In this document: positions 48,394-56,723 of the stretch, piece after piece
Layout: each line of letters begins with the position of its first letter
Position numbering within the stretch: the stretch's first letter is position 1
Source: an uncultured Eubacteriales bacterium
Lineage (GTDB): Bacteria > Bacillota > Clostridia > Lachnospirales > Lachnospiraceae
Assembly: GCA_900315015.1 (NCBI GenBank)
Contig: OMXJ01000004.1
Coordinates: 86,766 to 150,765 of the forward strand
DNA length: 64,000 bases
Direction: 5' to 3'
Position numbers and translations under genes: made by a program
The notes under the pieces: model-generated
Seen by the model: the letters and a program-made list of their open reading frames with translations, nothing else
Databases searched by the model: none
Told to the model about the DNA's origin: nothing

Positions 48394-48680
48394 ATAGTAT
48401 GTAAAAAGCGATGACGAAGACAGTAGCGCTGTGAAGGCCTATAGCGAGCTGGGGATGGTGTAAGCCTGGCGGAGATAGCAGAAAGCGAAAATCACTTCTA
48501 AGCTGCAGGGTGAAAGTTATTGAAATCAGTAAAAAGTAGCCTGTGCCGGCACCTGCCGTTAAACAGGGCGTGCATCACTGGGTTTACCTCAAGTGCATAG
48601 AATTGAAATCAAATAGGTGGTTACAGGTTAATTAATAAGCTATATTAAGCCCTGTCCTGTTGAAGGACGGGGCTTTTATT
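48394..48680 (+). promoter_or_regulatory. T-box leader, isoleucine-specific
   Basis: Stem I begins with AGCGATGACGAAGACAGTAG and has the distal AGCGAGCTGGGGATGGTG loop. The specifier is ATC (Ile) at 48491-48493, followed by the usual purine. The antiterminator pairs AGG (48615-48617) with CCT (48656-48658) and ACAGG (48623-48627) with CCTGT (48651-48655), leaving the bulge TGGTT, whose TGGT can pair with an uncharged ACCA end. The competing terminator pairs 48647-48658 with 48664-48675, followed by TTTTATTATT. Uncharged tRNA-Ile should therefore allow read-through into the NUDIX gene and ileS. Confidence 0.93.
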
Positions 48681-48689
48681 ATTTATCTG

Positions 48690-48982
48690 CAGAAAGCGAA
48701 AGCAAATGCGAAAGCAAACGCAAATGCAAATGCGAAAGCAAACGCAAATGCAAATGCAAAAGCAAATGTGAAAGCAAAAGCAAATGCAAATGCAAATGCA
48801 AAAGTGAAAGCAAACGCAAATGTGAAAGCAAAAGCAAAAGCAAATGTAAAAGCAAATGCAAACGCAAATGTGAAAGCAAAAGCAAATGTAAAAGCGAATG
48901 CAAACGCAAATGTGAAAGCAAAAGCAAATGCAAATGTGAAAGCGAAAGCAAATGTGAAAGCAAATGCAAACGCAAAAGGCAA
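48690..48982 (+). repeat. Degenerate hexamer repeat (GCAAAN)
   Basis: About 48 hexamers of the form G-C/T-A/G-A-A-A/T/C follow each other with no phase break. On the plus strand an open frame reads Ala/Val alternating with Lys/Asn to a stop at 48993-48995, but it has no ribosome-binding site. It lies between the T-box terminator and the NUDIX gene, inside the regulated transcript. Confidence 0.93.
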
Positions 48983-49030
48983 AAATAATAAATAGCCCAA
49001 AAGAGCCGGTAGCTGCAAAAGGAGGTAACG

Positions 49031-49570
49031 ATGGAGCTTTGGGACATTTATGATAAGTGTTTCGAGAAGACAGGAAGGCTTCAGATCAGGGGCAATAAGC
49101 TTGATCCGGGAGACTATCATCTTGTAGTAGCGGTATTTCCCGTGAATTCCAAAAATCAGATACTTATTCAAAGACGAAACCCAAATCTTAAGCTAATGCC
49201 AGGGGAATGGGCAGCGACAGGAGGAAGCGCCATATACGGCGAAACTCCGTTTCAGGCAGCAAAAAGAGAATTAAAAGAAGAGCTTGGAATAGTTGCAAAT
49301 AAAGGAAACTCTGAATTAGTCGGAATGCTGAAGCGGATAGACAGTTTTACATCCATATGGATAGTGCATGTAGATGTAGATATAAAAGATCTGAAGCTTC
49401 AAAAAGAAGAAGTAGCAGAAGCAAAGTGGGTAACTGTAGAGCAGCTGACTCAGATGGTAAAAAATGGAGAATTTCATAATTACCGTTATATCGACTGGCT
49501 GCTGAACTATGTACAGTACATGATGCTCTCACCGAATTTTCAGATAGGTGGAAACTACAAAAAGCAGTAA
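49031..49570 (+). CDS. NUDIX hydrolase
   Basis: A 179-residue pyrophosphohydrolase with an intact Nudix box GGSAIYGETPFQAAKRELKEELGI (about 67-90; Glu ligands in REL-EEL). The start resembles IPP-isomerase-like or nucleotide-diphosphate Nudix proteins (WDIYDKCFEKTGR). The substrate cannot be told. AAAAGGAGGT before the ATG is strong. It is downstream of the isoleucine T-box and upstream of ileS with no terminator between, so it should respond to isoleucine starvation. Confidence 0.9.
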   Translation: MELWDIYDKCFEKTGRLQIRGNKLDPGDYHLVVAVFPVNSKNQILIQRRNPNLKLMPGEWAATGGSAIYGETPFQAAKRELKEELGIVANKGNSELVGMLKRIDSFTSIWIVHVDVDIKDLKLQKEEVAEAKWVTVEQLTQMVKNGEFHNYRYIDWLLNYVQYMMLSPNFQIGGNYKKQ

Positions 49571-49591
49571 GTAAAAAAGAAAAGATAATCA

Positions 49592-49692
49592 AAAAGAACC
49601 ACCCAAAAGAATCACCCAAAAGAATCAACCAAAGAAAAAAGGGAAGGCTTAAACCCAAAAGAATCACCCAAAGAAAAAGGGAAGGCTTAAAT
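49592..49692 (+). repeat. Low-complexity repeats upstream of ileS
   Basis: A 13-nt unit AAAAGAATCACCC occurs four times with small changes, interleaved with two copies of a module AAAGAAAAAGGGAAGGCTTAAA-like in sequence. It fills the 168-bp NUDIX-ileS spacer. Confidence 0.75.
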
Positions 49693-49738
49693 AAGAGGTT
49701 ATTAAAAAACAAACATAAAATAGAAAGAAGGAAGAAGT

Positions 49739-52700
49739 ATGTACAGAAAAGTTAGTACAGACATGAACTTCGTTGAGAGAGAGCAGGAAGTTCTTCAGTT
49801 CTGGAAAGAAAATGACGTATTCAATAAGAGCGTAGAACAGCGCGCACAGGGACCAATGTATATGTTCTATGACGGTCCTCCAACAGCAAACGGAAAGCCA
49901 CATATCGGCCACGTAGAAACACGTGTAATCAAGGATATGATACCACGTTACCATGCCATGAAGGGTGAATATGTACCAAGAAAGGCAGGCTGGGATACTC
50001 ATGGACTTCCAGTAGAGCTTGAAGTAGAAAAGCTTGTAGGAATCAACGGAAAAGAGCAGATCGAAAAGTATGGAATCGAGCCATTCATCAAGAAGTGCAG
50101 AGAATCTGTATGGAAGTATAAGGGAATGTGGGAGAAGTTCTCAGACAAGGTAGGCTTCTGGGCAGACATGGATCACCCATATGTAACCTACGAGAACGAC
50201 TTCATCGAATCAGAATGGTGGGCACTTAAGCAGATCTGGGAAAAGGGCCTTCTTTACAAGGGATATAAGGTAGTACCATACTGCCCAAGATGTGGAACAC
50301 CTCTTTCATCACACGAAGTAGCACAGGGCTATAAGAGTGTAAAGGAAAAGTCAGTAATCGCAAAGTTCCATGTAATGGACGCAGAAAATGAATATTTCCT
50401 CGCATGGACAACAACACCATGGACACTTCCATCAAACGTTGCCCTCTGTATGAATCCAGAGGTAATCTATGCAAAGGTAAAGGTAACCGTAGACGCAAAG
50501 GCTACAGTACTTACAGCAGAGGATTTAAAGAAGAGCGCAGAAGAGCTTGGCGAGACAAAGACAGAGTATTACTATCTTGCAAAGGATCTCATCGGAGCAG
50601 TACTTGGTGACGGCGCTTATGAAATAATCGAAGAATATAAGGGAAAGGATCTTGAATATAAGAAGTATGATCCTCTCTTTGAATATGCATATAATGACAA
50701 GGACGGAAATCGCAATCCAAAGGCAAACCGTGACAATGTAGACGGAAAGAAGGCCTTCTATGTAGTAAATGCAAACTATGTAACAACTACAGACGGTACA
50801 GGTATCGTACATATCGCTCCAGCCTTCGGTGCAGACGATAATGAAGTAGGAAAGCAGTACGACCTTCCAGTAATCCAGTTCGTAGACGGAAAGGGAAATC
50901 TTACAGCAGAAGTAACAGACTTCGCAGGACTTTTCGTAAAGAAGGCAGACGAGCCAGTACTTAAGAAGCTTGCAGAAGATGGAACTCTCTTTAAGGTACT
51001 TAAGTTCGAGCATGACTATCCATTCTGCTGGAGATGTGACACACCTCTCATCTACTACGCACGTTCAAGCTGGTTCATCAAGATGACAGCAGTTAAGGAT
51101 CAGATGATCGAAAATAACAAGCAGATCAACTGGGTACCAGAATCAATCGGAAAGGGAAGATTCGGCGACTGGCTTGAGAACCTTGTAGACTGGGGCATCT
51201 CACGTAACCGTTATTGGGGAACACCGCTCAACATCTGGCAGTGCGAAGAATGTGGCCATCAGCTTTCAGTAGGCTCAATCAAAGAATTAAAGGAGCTCGG
51301 AGAAAATGTACCAGATGATATCGAGCTTCATAGACCATATGTAGACAATGTAGTAATAAAGTGTCCAAAGTGCGGAAAGCCAATGCGTAGAGTACCAGAA
51401 GTAATCGACTGCTGGTTCGACTCAGGCGCAATGCCATACGCACAGCTTCACTATCCATTTGAGAACAAGGAACTCTTTGAAAAGCAGTTCCCAGCAAGCT
51501 TTATCTCAGAAGCAGTAGACCAGACAAGAGGATGGTTCTATTCACTTCTTGCAGAAAGCACACTTCTCTTCAACAAGCCAGCCTTCAAGAACGTAATCGT
51601 AATGGGTCTTGTACTTGATGAAAATGGACAGAAGATGAGTAAGTCAAAGGGCAACTCAGTAGACCCGATGGAAGCACTCGAAACCTACGGAGCAGACGCA
51701 ATCAGATGGTACTTCTACATCTCAAGTGCACCATGGCTTCCAAAGCGTTTCCATGAAAAGGCAGTAAAGGAATTCGAGCGTAAGTTCATGGGCACCTTAT
51801 GGAATACCTATGCCTTCTATGTACTTTATGCAGACATCGACAGCTTCGATCCTACAAAGTACAAGCTTGAAGTAGATAAGCTATCAGTAATGGATAAGTG
51901 GCTCCTTTCAACACTTAACTCGGCAGTAAAGGCAGTAGATACAAACCTTGCAAACTACAAGATTCCAGAGGCAGCAAAGGCCCTCAACGACTTTGTAGAC
52001 GGAATGAGTAACTGGTATGTAAGAAGAGGCCGTGAGCGTTTCTGGGCAAAGGGCATGGAGCAGGATAAGATCAACGCATACATGACACTTTACACAGCAC
52101 TCGTAACAGTAGCAAAAACAGCAGCACCAATGATTCCATTCATGACAGAATCAATCTACCAGAACCTTGTTCGTACAGTAGATAGAAGTGCACCAATATC
52201 AGTACATCTTTGCGACTTCCCGGCAGTAGATGAAGCGCTCATCGACGAAAAGCTTGAGAAGGACATGGACGAAGTAGAGAATATCGTAGTACTTGGAAGA
52301 GCATGCAGAAATACAGCAAATACAAAGCAGAGACAGCCACTTGCAAATATGTACGTAAAGGTACCAACAGAGGATAATGGCAAGGCACTTTCAGCAGAGA
52401 GCCTTTCAAACTTCTATATGGATATCATCAGAGAAGAGCTTAATATCAAGAATGTAACCTTTACAGATGATGTAAGCGTATACTCAACATATAGCTTCAA
52501 GCCACAGCTCCGTACACTCGGAAAGGTATTCGGAAAGAATATCAATGAGCTTAAGACAGTGCTTGCAGAAATCGATTCAGCAGCAGCTATCAAGGAACTC
52601 AACGAGACAGGCTCACTTACAGTTACAGTAGCAGGACAGGAGCATAAGATCGCCAAGGAAGACCTTCTCATCGAAGCACTTAAGAACGAGAAGTATACCA

Positions 52701-53017
52701 CAGCAGAAGACAACGGCTATATCGTAGTAATGGATACAGAGCTCACACCAGAGCTTGTCAGCGAAGGCTACATGCGTGAAATCATAAGCAAAGTTCAGAC
52801 CATGCGTAAGGAAGCTGGCTTTGAAGTAATGAATAGAATCGTAGTAGGAATCAAGAGCTCAGACGTAGTAGTAGAAGCAGTAAAGAAGTATGAGGATGAA
52901 GTTACAAGAATCGTACTTGCAGACAGCGTAAACTATGACGGCGTTGATGAAGCAGGCTATGTAAAGGAATGGGAAATCAACGGAGAAGCAGCAGTACTTT
53001 CGGTAAAGAAGGTTTGA
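49739..53017 (+). CDS. ileS: Isoleucyl-tRNA synthetase, type-2-like
   Basis: Class I synthetase charging tRNA-Ile, with an editing domain. The 1092 residues show the HIGH site (GKPHIGH), GWDTHGLPVE, the editing-domain start WTTTPWTLPSN, zinc-type Cys pairs (CPRCG and CEECG/CPKCG) and the KMSKSKGN loop. The GWDTHGLPVE form and the absence of a C-terminal Cys cluster point to the eukaryote-like type 2 enzyme, which is often less sensitive to mupirocin; that phenotype is inference. AGAAGGAAG precedes the ATG. Expression is probably set by the isoleucine T-box 1 kb upstream. Confidence 0.95.
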   Translation: MYRKVSTDMNFVEREQEVLQFWKENDVFNKSVEQRAQGPMYMFYDGPPTANGKPHIGHVETRVIKDMIPRYHAMKGEYVPRKAGWDTHGLPVELEVEKLVGINGKEQIEKYGIEPFIKKCRESVWKYKGMWEKFSDKVGFWADMDHPYVTYENDFIESEWWALKQIWEKGLLYKGYKVVPYCPRCGTPLSSHEVAQGYKSVKEKSVIAKFHVMDAENEYFLAWTTTPWTLPSNVALCMNPEVIYAKVKVTVDAKATVLTAEDLKKSAEELGETKTEYYYLAKDLIGAVLGDGAYEIIEEYKGKDLEYKKYDPLFEYAYNDKDGNRNPKANRDNVDGKKAFYVVNANYVTTTDGTGIVHIAPAFGADDNEVGKQYDLPVIQFVDGKGNLTAEVTDFAGLFVKKADEPVLKKLAEDGTLFKVLKFEHDYPFCWRCDTPLIYYARSSWFIKMTAVKDQMIENNKQINWVPESIGKGRFGDWLENLVDWGISRNRYWGTPLNIWQCEECGHQLSVGSIKELKELGENVPDDIELHRPYVDNVVIKCPKCGKPMRRVPEVIDCWFDSGAMPYAQLHYPFENKELFEKQFPASFISEAVDQTRGWFYSLLAESTLLFNKPAFKNVIVMGLVLDENGQKMSKSKGNSVDPMEALETYGADAIRWYFYISSAPWLPKRFHEKAVKEFERKFMGTLWNTYAFYVLYADIDSFDPTKYKLEVDKLSVMDKWLLSTLNSAVKAVDTNLANYKIPEAAKALNDFVDGMSNWYVRRGRERFWAKGMEQDKINAYMTLYTALVTVAKTAAPMIPFMTESIYQNLVRTVDRSAPISVHLCDFPAVDEALIDEKLEKDMDEVENIVVLGRACRNTANTKQRQPLANMYVKVPTEDNGKALSAESLSNFYMDIIREELNIKNVTFTDDVSVYSTYSFKPQLRTLGKVFGKNINELKTVLAEIDSAAAIKELNETGSLTVTVAGQEHKIAKEDLLIEALKNEKYTTAEDNGYIVVMDTELTPELVSEGYMREIISKVQTMRKEAGFEVMNRIVVGIKSSDVVVEAVKKYEDEVTRIVLADSVNYDGVDEAGYVKEWEINGEAAVLSVKKV

Positions 53018-53153
53018 TAAAAGACTTAGAAAAAACTGGTAAAGTGAAAAAAGTCTAAGTAAAATATAAAAAAAAACTTCGGAAAAGCGGAAAAAACTGC
53101 CCAAAAAAACTGCAAAAACACTTGAAAAATACAAGAAATAATGCTAAAAACGG

Positions 53154-53192
53154 AAATCAGCACAAGTCAAAAACTGGTGCTGATTTCTTTAT
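53154..53192 (+). terminator. Terminator after ileS
   Basis: AAATCAGCAC (53154-53163) pairs with GTGCTGATTT (53177-53186), followed by CTTTATTT. Confidence 0.8.
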
Positions 53193-53209
53193 TTAAGAAA
53201 AAATAATGG

Positions 53210-53238
53210 TTTACTATTTGCTAAAATTGTGATATACT
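53210..53238 (+). promoter_or_regulatory. Promoter of glgP
   Basis: TTTACT (53210-53215), 17-bp spacer, TATACT (53233-53238). Confidence 0.6.
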
Positions 53239-53247
53239 AAACAAGTG

Positions 53248-53305
53248 AGAGTGATAAAAATCTTATAAAGGTTTGATAAACCTTGTATTAGTTCAGAGTC
53301 ACTCT
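53248..53305 (+). promoter_or_regulatory. Structured leader of glgP
   Basis: AGAGTGA (53248-53254) can pair with TCACTCT (53299-53305), enclosing a second hairpin AAGGTTT/AAACCTT (53268-53284). No known riboswitch class is recognised. Confidence 0.45.
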
Positions 53306-53365
53306 GCAACAGCCTATTAAGGAATGGGTTATGGGTTTATAATAAAAAAAGGAAGGGTACTAGGA

Positions 53366-55822
53366 ATGAAACTTAACAAGGAAGAGTTTAAGAGAAGTGT
53401 TGAAGAGAATTTAAAGGCTCTTTACCGTAAGACAGTTGATGAGGCTACAGACCAGCAGAAGTATCAGGCTGTATCTTATGCAGTAAAAGATCTCATCATG
53501 GACAGATGGATTGCTACCCATAAGCAGTACGAGAAGCAGGATGCGAAGACCGTATACTACATGTCAATGGAATTCCTCGTAGGTAGAGCATTAGGAAATA
53601 ACATTATCAATCTCAAAGCTGAAAAGGTAATCAAAGAAGCTCTTGAAGAATTAGGAATGAATCTGAATGTACTTGAAGACCAGGAACCAGATCCAGCACT
53701 TGGAAATGGTGGCCTTGGAAGACTTGCAGCATGTTTCCTTGATTCACTTTCATCTCTTGGTTATCCGGCATATGGCTGCGGCATCCGTTATAAGTATGGA
53801 ATGTTCAAGCAGAAGATTGAAAATGGATATCAAATCGAAGTACCGGACAACTGGTTAAAGCATGGCTATCCATTCGAGCTCAAGAGAGCAGAATATGCAA
53901 CAGAAGTAAAGTTCGGTGGCTATGTACGCATGATAAAGGATGAGCAGGGTCGTGAGCGTTTTATCCAGGAAAATTACCAGTCAGTAATGGCAATTCCATA
54001 CGACATGCCAATACTAGGCTATGGAAATAATGTAGTAAATACCTTAAGAATCTGGGATGCAGAAGCAATCAATACCTTCAACCTCGACTCTTTTGACAAG
54101 GGCGACTACCAGAAGGCACTCGAGCAGGAAAACCTTGCAAGAACAATCGTAGAGGTTCTCTATCCAAATGACAACCACTATGCCGGCAAGGAGCTCAGAT
54201 TAAAGCAGCAGTACTTCTTCGTATCAGCATCAGTACAGCGTGCAATAATGAAGTTCATGGAAAAGCATGATGACATCCATCAGCTTCCGGAAAAGGTAGT
54301 ATTCCAGCTCAACGATACACATCCAACAGTTACAGTAGCAGAGCTTATGCGCATACTTATGGATGAATATTTCCTTAGCTGGGACGATGCATGGAGCATC
54401 ACAACAAGATGCTGTGCATACACAAACCACACAATCATGACAGAAGCACTTGAAAAGTGGCCAATCGAGCTCTTCTCAAGACTGCTCCCAAGAATATATC
54501 AGATAGTAGAAGAAATAAATCGTAGATTTATTGAGCAGATTCAGAGATTATATCCAAACAACTACCACAAGATCGAAAAAATGGCAGTTATCTATGATGG
54601 ACAGGTACGTATGGCATACCTTGCAGTAGTAGCAAGCTTCTCAGTAAATGGTGTAGCAAAGCTTCATACAGACATCATCAAGAAGGATCTTCTCCCGGAC
54701 TTCTACGAGCTGTGGCCAGAAAAGTTCAACAACAAGACAAACGGAATCACCCAGAGAAGATTCCTCCTTCATGGAAATCCGCTCTTAGCAGAGTGGGTAA
54801 CAGGTAAGGTAGGAGATGATTGGATTACAGACCTATCAAAGATAAAGGCACTTGAAGTATATGCAGACGACAAGCTCTCACAGACCGAATTCCTTAACAT
54901 CAAGTATAAGAATAAGGTACGTCTTGCAAAGTACATCAAGGAATATAATGGAATCGACGTAGATCCAAGATCAATCTTCGACGTGCAGGTAAAGCGTCTC
55001 CATGAATATAAGAGACAGCTCCTCAACATCCTTCATATCATGGCAGAATACAACCATATGAAGAATGATGCAAACTATAAGCCATATCCAAGAACCTTCA
55101 TCTTCGGCGCAAAGGCATCAGCAGGCTATAGAAGAGCAAAGGCAATCATCAAGCTCATCAACTCGGTAGCAGATGTAATAAACAACGACAAGACCATTGA
55201 AAATAGAATCAAGGTAGTATTCATAGAGAATTACAGAGTATCAAATGCAGAAATCATCTTTGCAGCAGCAGATGTATCAGAGCAGATCTCAACTGCATCA
55301 AAGGAAGCATCAGGAACCTCAAATATGAAGTTCATGCTTAATGGAGCAATTACCCTTGGAACAATGGACGGAGCAAACGTAGAAATTGTAGACGAAGTAG
55401 GAAAGGATAATGCCTTCATCTTCGGTCTATCAAGTGATGAAGTAATCGGCTATGAAAAGAACGGCGGATATAATCCAAAGGAAATCTTTAATACAGACTC
55501 AGAAATCAGAGATGTACTTACAAAGCTTATAAACGGCTATTATTGTCCTCAAAATCCGGAAGAGTTCAGAGAGCTTTACAACTCACTTCTTGAGACAAAT
55601 GGTTATGAAAGAGCAGACCAGTACTTCATCCTCAAGGACTTCAGAAGCTATGCAGATGCAAGAGCACGTGTAATGGAAGCGTACCAGGATCAGAACGCAT
55701 GGGCAAAGTCAGCAATCATCAACATAGCACACTCAGGAAAGTTCTCATCAGACAGAACAATCGAAGAGTATGTAAAGGATATCTGGAAGCTTGACAAGGT
55801 AAAGGTAGAATTAAAGGAATGA
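53366..55822 (+). CDS. glgP: Glycogen/starch alpha-glucan phosphorylase
   Basis: GT35 enzyme releasing glucose-1-phosphate from glycogen or maltodextrins. The 818 residues include the N-terminal DPALGNGGLGRLAACFLDS, the catalytic-site strand FQLNDTHPTV and the PLP lysine in EASGTSNMKFMLNGA. I start at ATG 53366 because the protein then has the usual length and N-terminus (MKLNKEEFKRS); an ATG at 53324 would add 14 atypical residues. GGAAGGG lies 8 nt upstream. It is monocistronic; no other glycogen gene is in the window. Confidence 0.95.
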   Translation: MKLNKEEFKRSVEENLKALYRKTVDEATDQQKYQAVSYAVKDLIMDRWIATHKQYEKQDAKTVYYMSMEFLVGRALGNNIINLKAEKVIKEALEELGMNLNVLEDQEPDPALGNGGLGRLAACFLDSLSSLGYPAYGCGIRYKYGMFKQKIENGYQIEVPDNWLKHGYPFELKRAEYATEVKFGGYVRMIKDEQGRERFIQENYQSVMAIPYDMPILGYGNNVVNTLRIWDAEAINTFNLDSFDKGDYQKALEQENLARTIVEVLYPNDNHYAGKELRLKQQYFFVSASVQRAIMKFMEKHDDIHQLPEKVVFQLNDTHPTVTVAELMRILMDEYFLSWDDAWSITTRCCAYTNHTIMTEALEKWPIELFSRLLPRIYQIVEEINRRFIEQIQRLYPNNYHKIEKMAVIYDGQVRMAYLAVVASFSVNGVAKLHTDIIKKDLLPDFYELWPEKFNNKTNGITQRRFLLHGNPLLAEWVTGKVGDDWITDLSKIKALEVYADDKLSQTEFLNIKYKNKVRLAKYIKEYNGIDVDPRSIFDVQVKRLHEYKRQLLNILHIMAEYNHMKNDANYKPYPRTFIFGAKASAGYRRAKAIIKLINSVADVINNDKTIENRIKVVFIENYRVSNAEIIFAAADVSEQISTASKEASGTSNMKFMLNGAITLGTMDGANVEIVDEVGKDNAFIFGLSSDEVIGYEKNGGYNPKEIFNTDSEIRDVLTKLINGYYCPQNPEEFRELYNSLLETNGYERADQYFILKDFRSYADARARVMEAYQDQNAWAKSAIINIAHSGKFSSDRTIEEYVKDIWKLDKVKVELKE

Positions 55823-55867
55823 CAAAAAAGGCCTGATAAAGGTACAACAGAAAAAGATCAAACAAGC

Positions 55868-55907
55868 AAAAAAATAGGACCGGCGAAATGCCGGGCCTAT
55901 TTTTTTA
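55868..55907 (+). terminator. Terminator after glgP
   Basis: AAAATAGGACCGGC (55871-55884) pairs with 55890-55903 with one mismatch, with an A-run before and T-run after, so it may also serve the opposing AbrB-like gene. Confidence 0.88.
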
Positions 55908-55933
55908 TAGGATCAATCTAAGTAGTTAACAAA

Positions 55934-56188
55934 TTAGATAAGACCTGCCATCTTAGCAAGTTCTTTAATGGTATTTTTTGAAACCTTCTTGCCGTTGTAA
56001 TCGATAAGATCTGTCTTCTCACCTGAGAAGATGTCAGTAGCCTCGTACTTCTGAAGTACGATCTTGTCATCATCAACATAAATTTCAAGTGGATCTCTCT
56101 CTGCAATACCGAGAGTTCTTCTAAGCTCGATAGGAAGAGTGATTCTTCCGAGCTCATCAAGCTTTCTTACAATACCCGTGCTCTTCAT
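55934..56188 (-). CDS. AbrB/SpoVT-type transcriptional regulator
   Basis: An 84-residue DNA-binding protein with an N-terminal swapped-hairpin AbrB domain: STGIVRKLDELGRITLPIELRRTLGI, then RDPLEIYVDDDKIVLQKY. The C-terminal 35 residues (SGEKTDLIDYNGKKVSKNTIKELAKMAGLI in outline) differ from the SpoVT GAF type and resemble short AbrB proteins. Such regulators act in transition-phase control in Firmicutes. I start at 56188 (MKST...), preceded by AGGAAAGGCGGA, rather than 33 bases upstream. It stands alone on the minus strand. Confidence 0.9.
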   Translation of the reverse strand: MKSTGIVRKLDELGRITLPIELRRTLGIAERDPLEIYVDDDKIVLQKYEATDIFSGEKTDLIDYNGKKVSKNTIKELAKMAGLI

Positions 56189-56723
56189 AAATAAATAGTC
56201 CGCCTTTCCTAAAATTATCACTTTCTCCGCCTAAATTAGTTAACAGAAAAGTTATTGAATAACATTTGTTTTTGAACAAATATAATATAGCATTATTTAA
56301 CAATTAAATAAAGAGATAAAATTGATTTTTTATAGTACAAATTTGATATAATTGAAAATAATTACCTAAAAGTTTACTTAACGTACGTTTTGGAACTAAA
56401 AGGAAAAATGACTGTGAAGCTTGAAAAAAGACGAAATGCAGAAAAATAATTACGAAAAAATCGTAACCCAAAAAATGCAAAATTATAAACTGTATGGCAA
56501 AATTATTTTTTTATAAACGGATAAAAGGCTATAAATAAAGGGTTGTATTAATTTTACAGTACAAAATGAAACAAAAATAAATTTTCATTCCGTGAAATGA
56601 AGCTAAATCTTATTACTTTTTTGTACATTTTTAGAATTGGATGTGATATAATGGAAAGAGGGAATAAAAAGCAGAAATATAGGGCTTTAGAGGGAAATTT
56701 AGTAAAATAATAATAAAGAAGAG
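56189..56723. other. 535-bp intergenic region
   Basis: Very AT-rich spacer between the divergent AbrB-like and flippase genes. It contains two TGATATAAT extended -10 boxes on the plus strand (56344-56352 and 56644-56652) and a short palindrome AACGTACGTT near 56379. The stretch 56353-56640 could be transcribed from the first box, but I see no coding frame, hairpin terminator or known RNA family in it. Confidence 0.5.
56644..56652 (+). promoter_or_regulatory. Extended -10 promoter of the flippase gene
   Basis: TGATATAAT is a perfect extended -10 element, 72 bp before the start codon; the -35 region is poor. Confidence 0.5.

Noticed and set aside
48394..48680. RNase P RNA or another housekeeping ncRNA
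   Set aside because: The mutually exclusive antiterminator and terminator, TGGT bulge, Stem I consensus and ATC specifier identify a T-box leader, and ileS lies downstream.
48683..49171. 162-codon minus-strand frame of alternating Phe-Ala
   Set aside because: It is the complement of the hexamer array plus the start of the NUDIX gene; the composition is a product of the repeat and no minus-strand ribosome site or promoter is seen.
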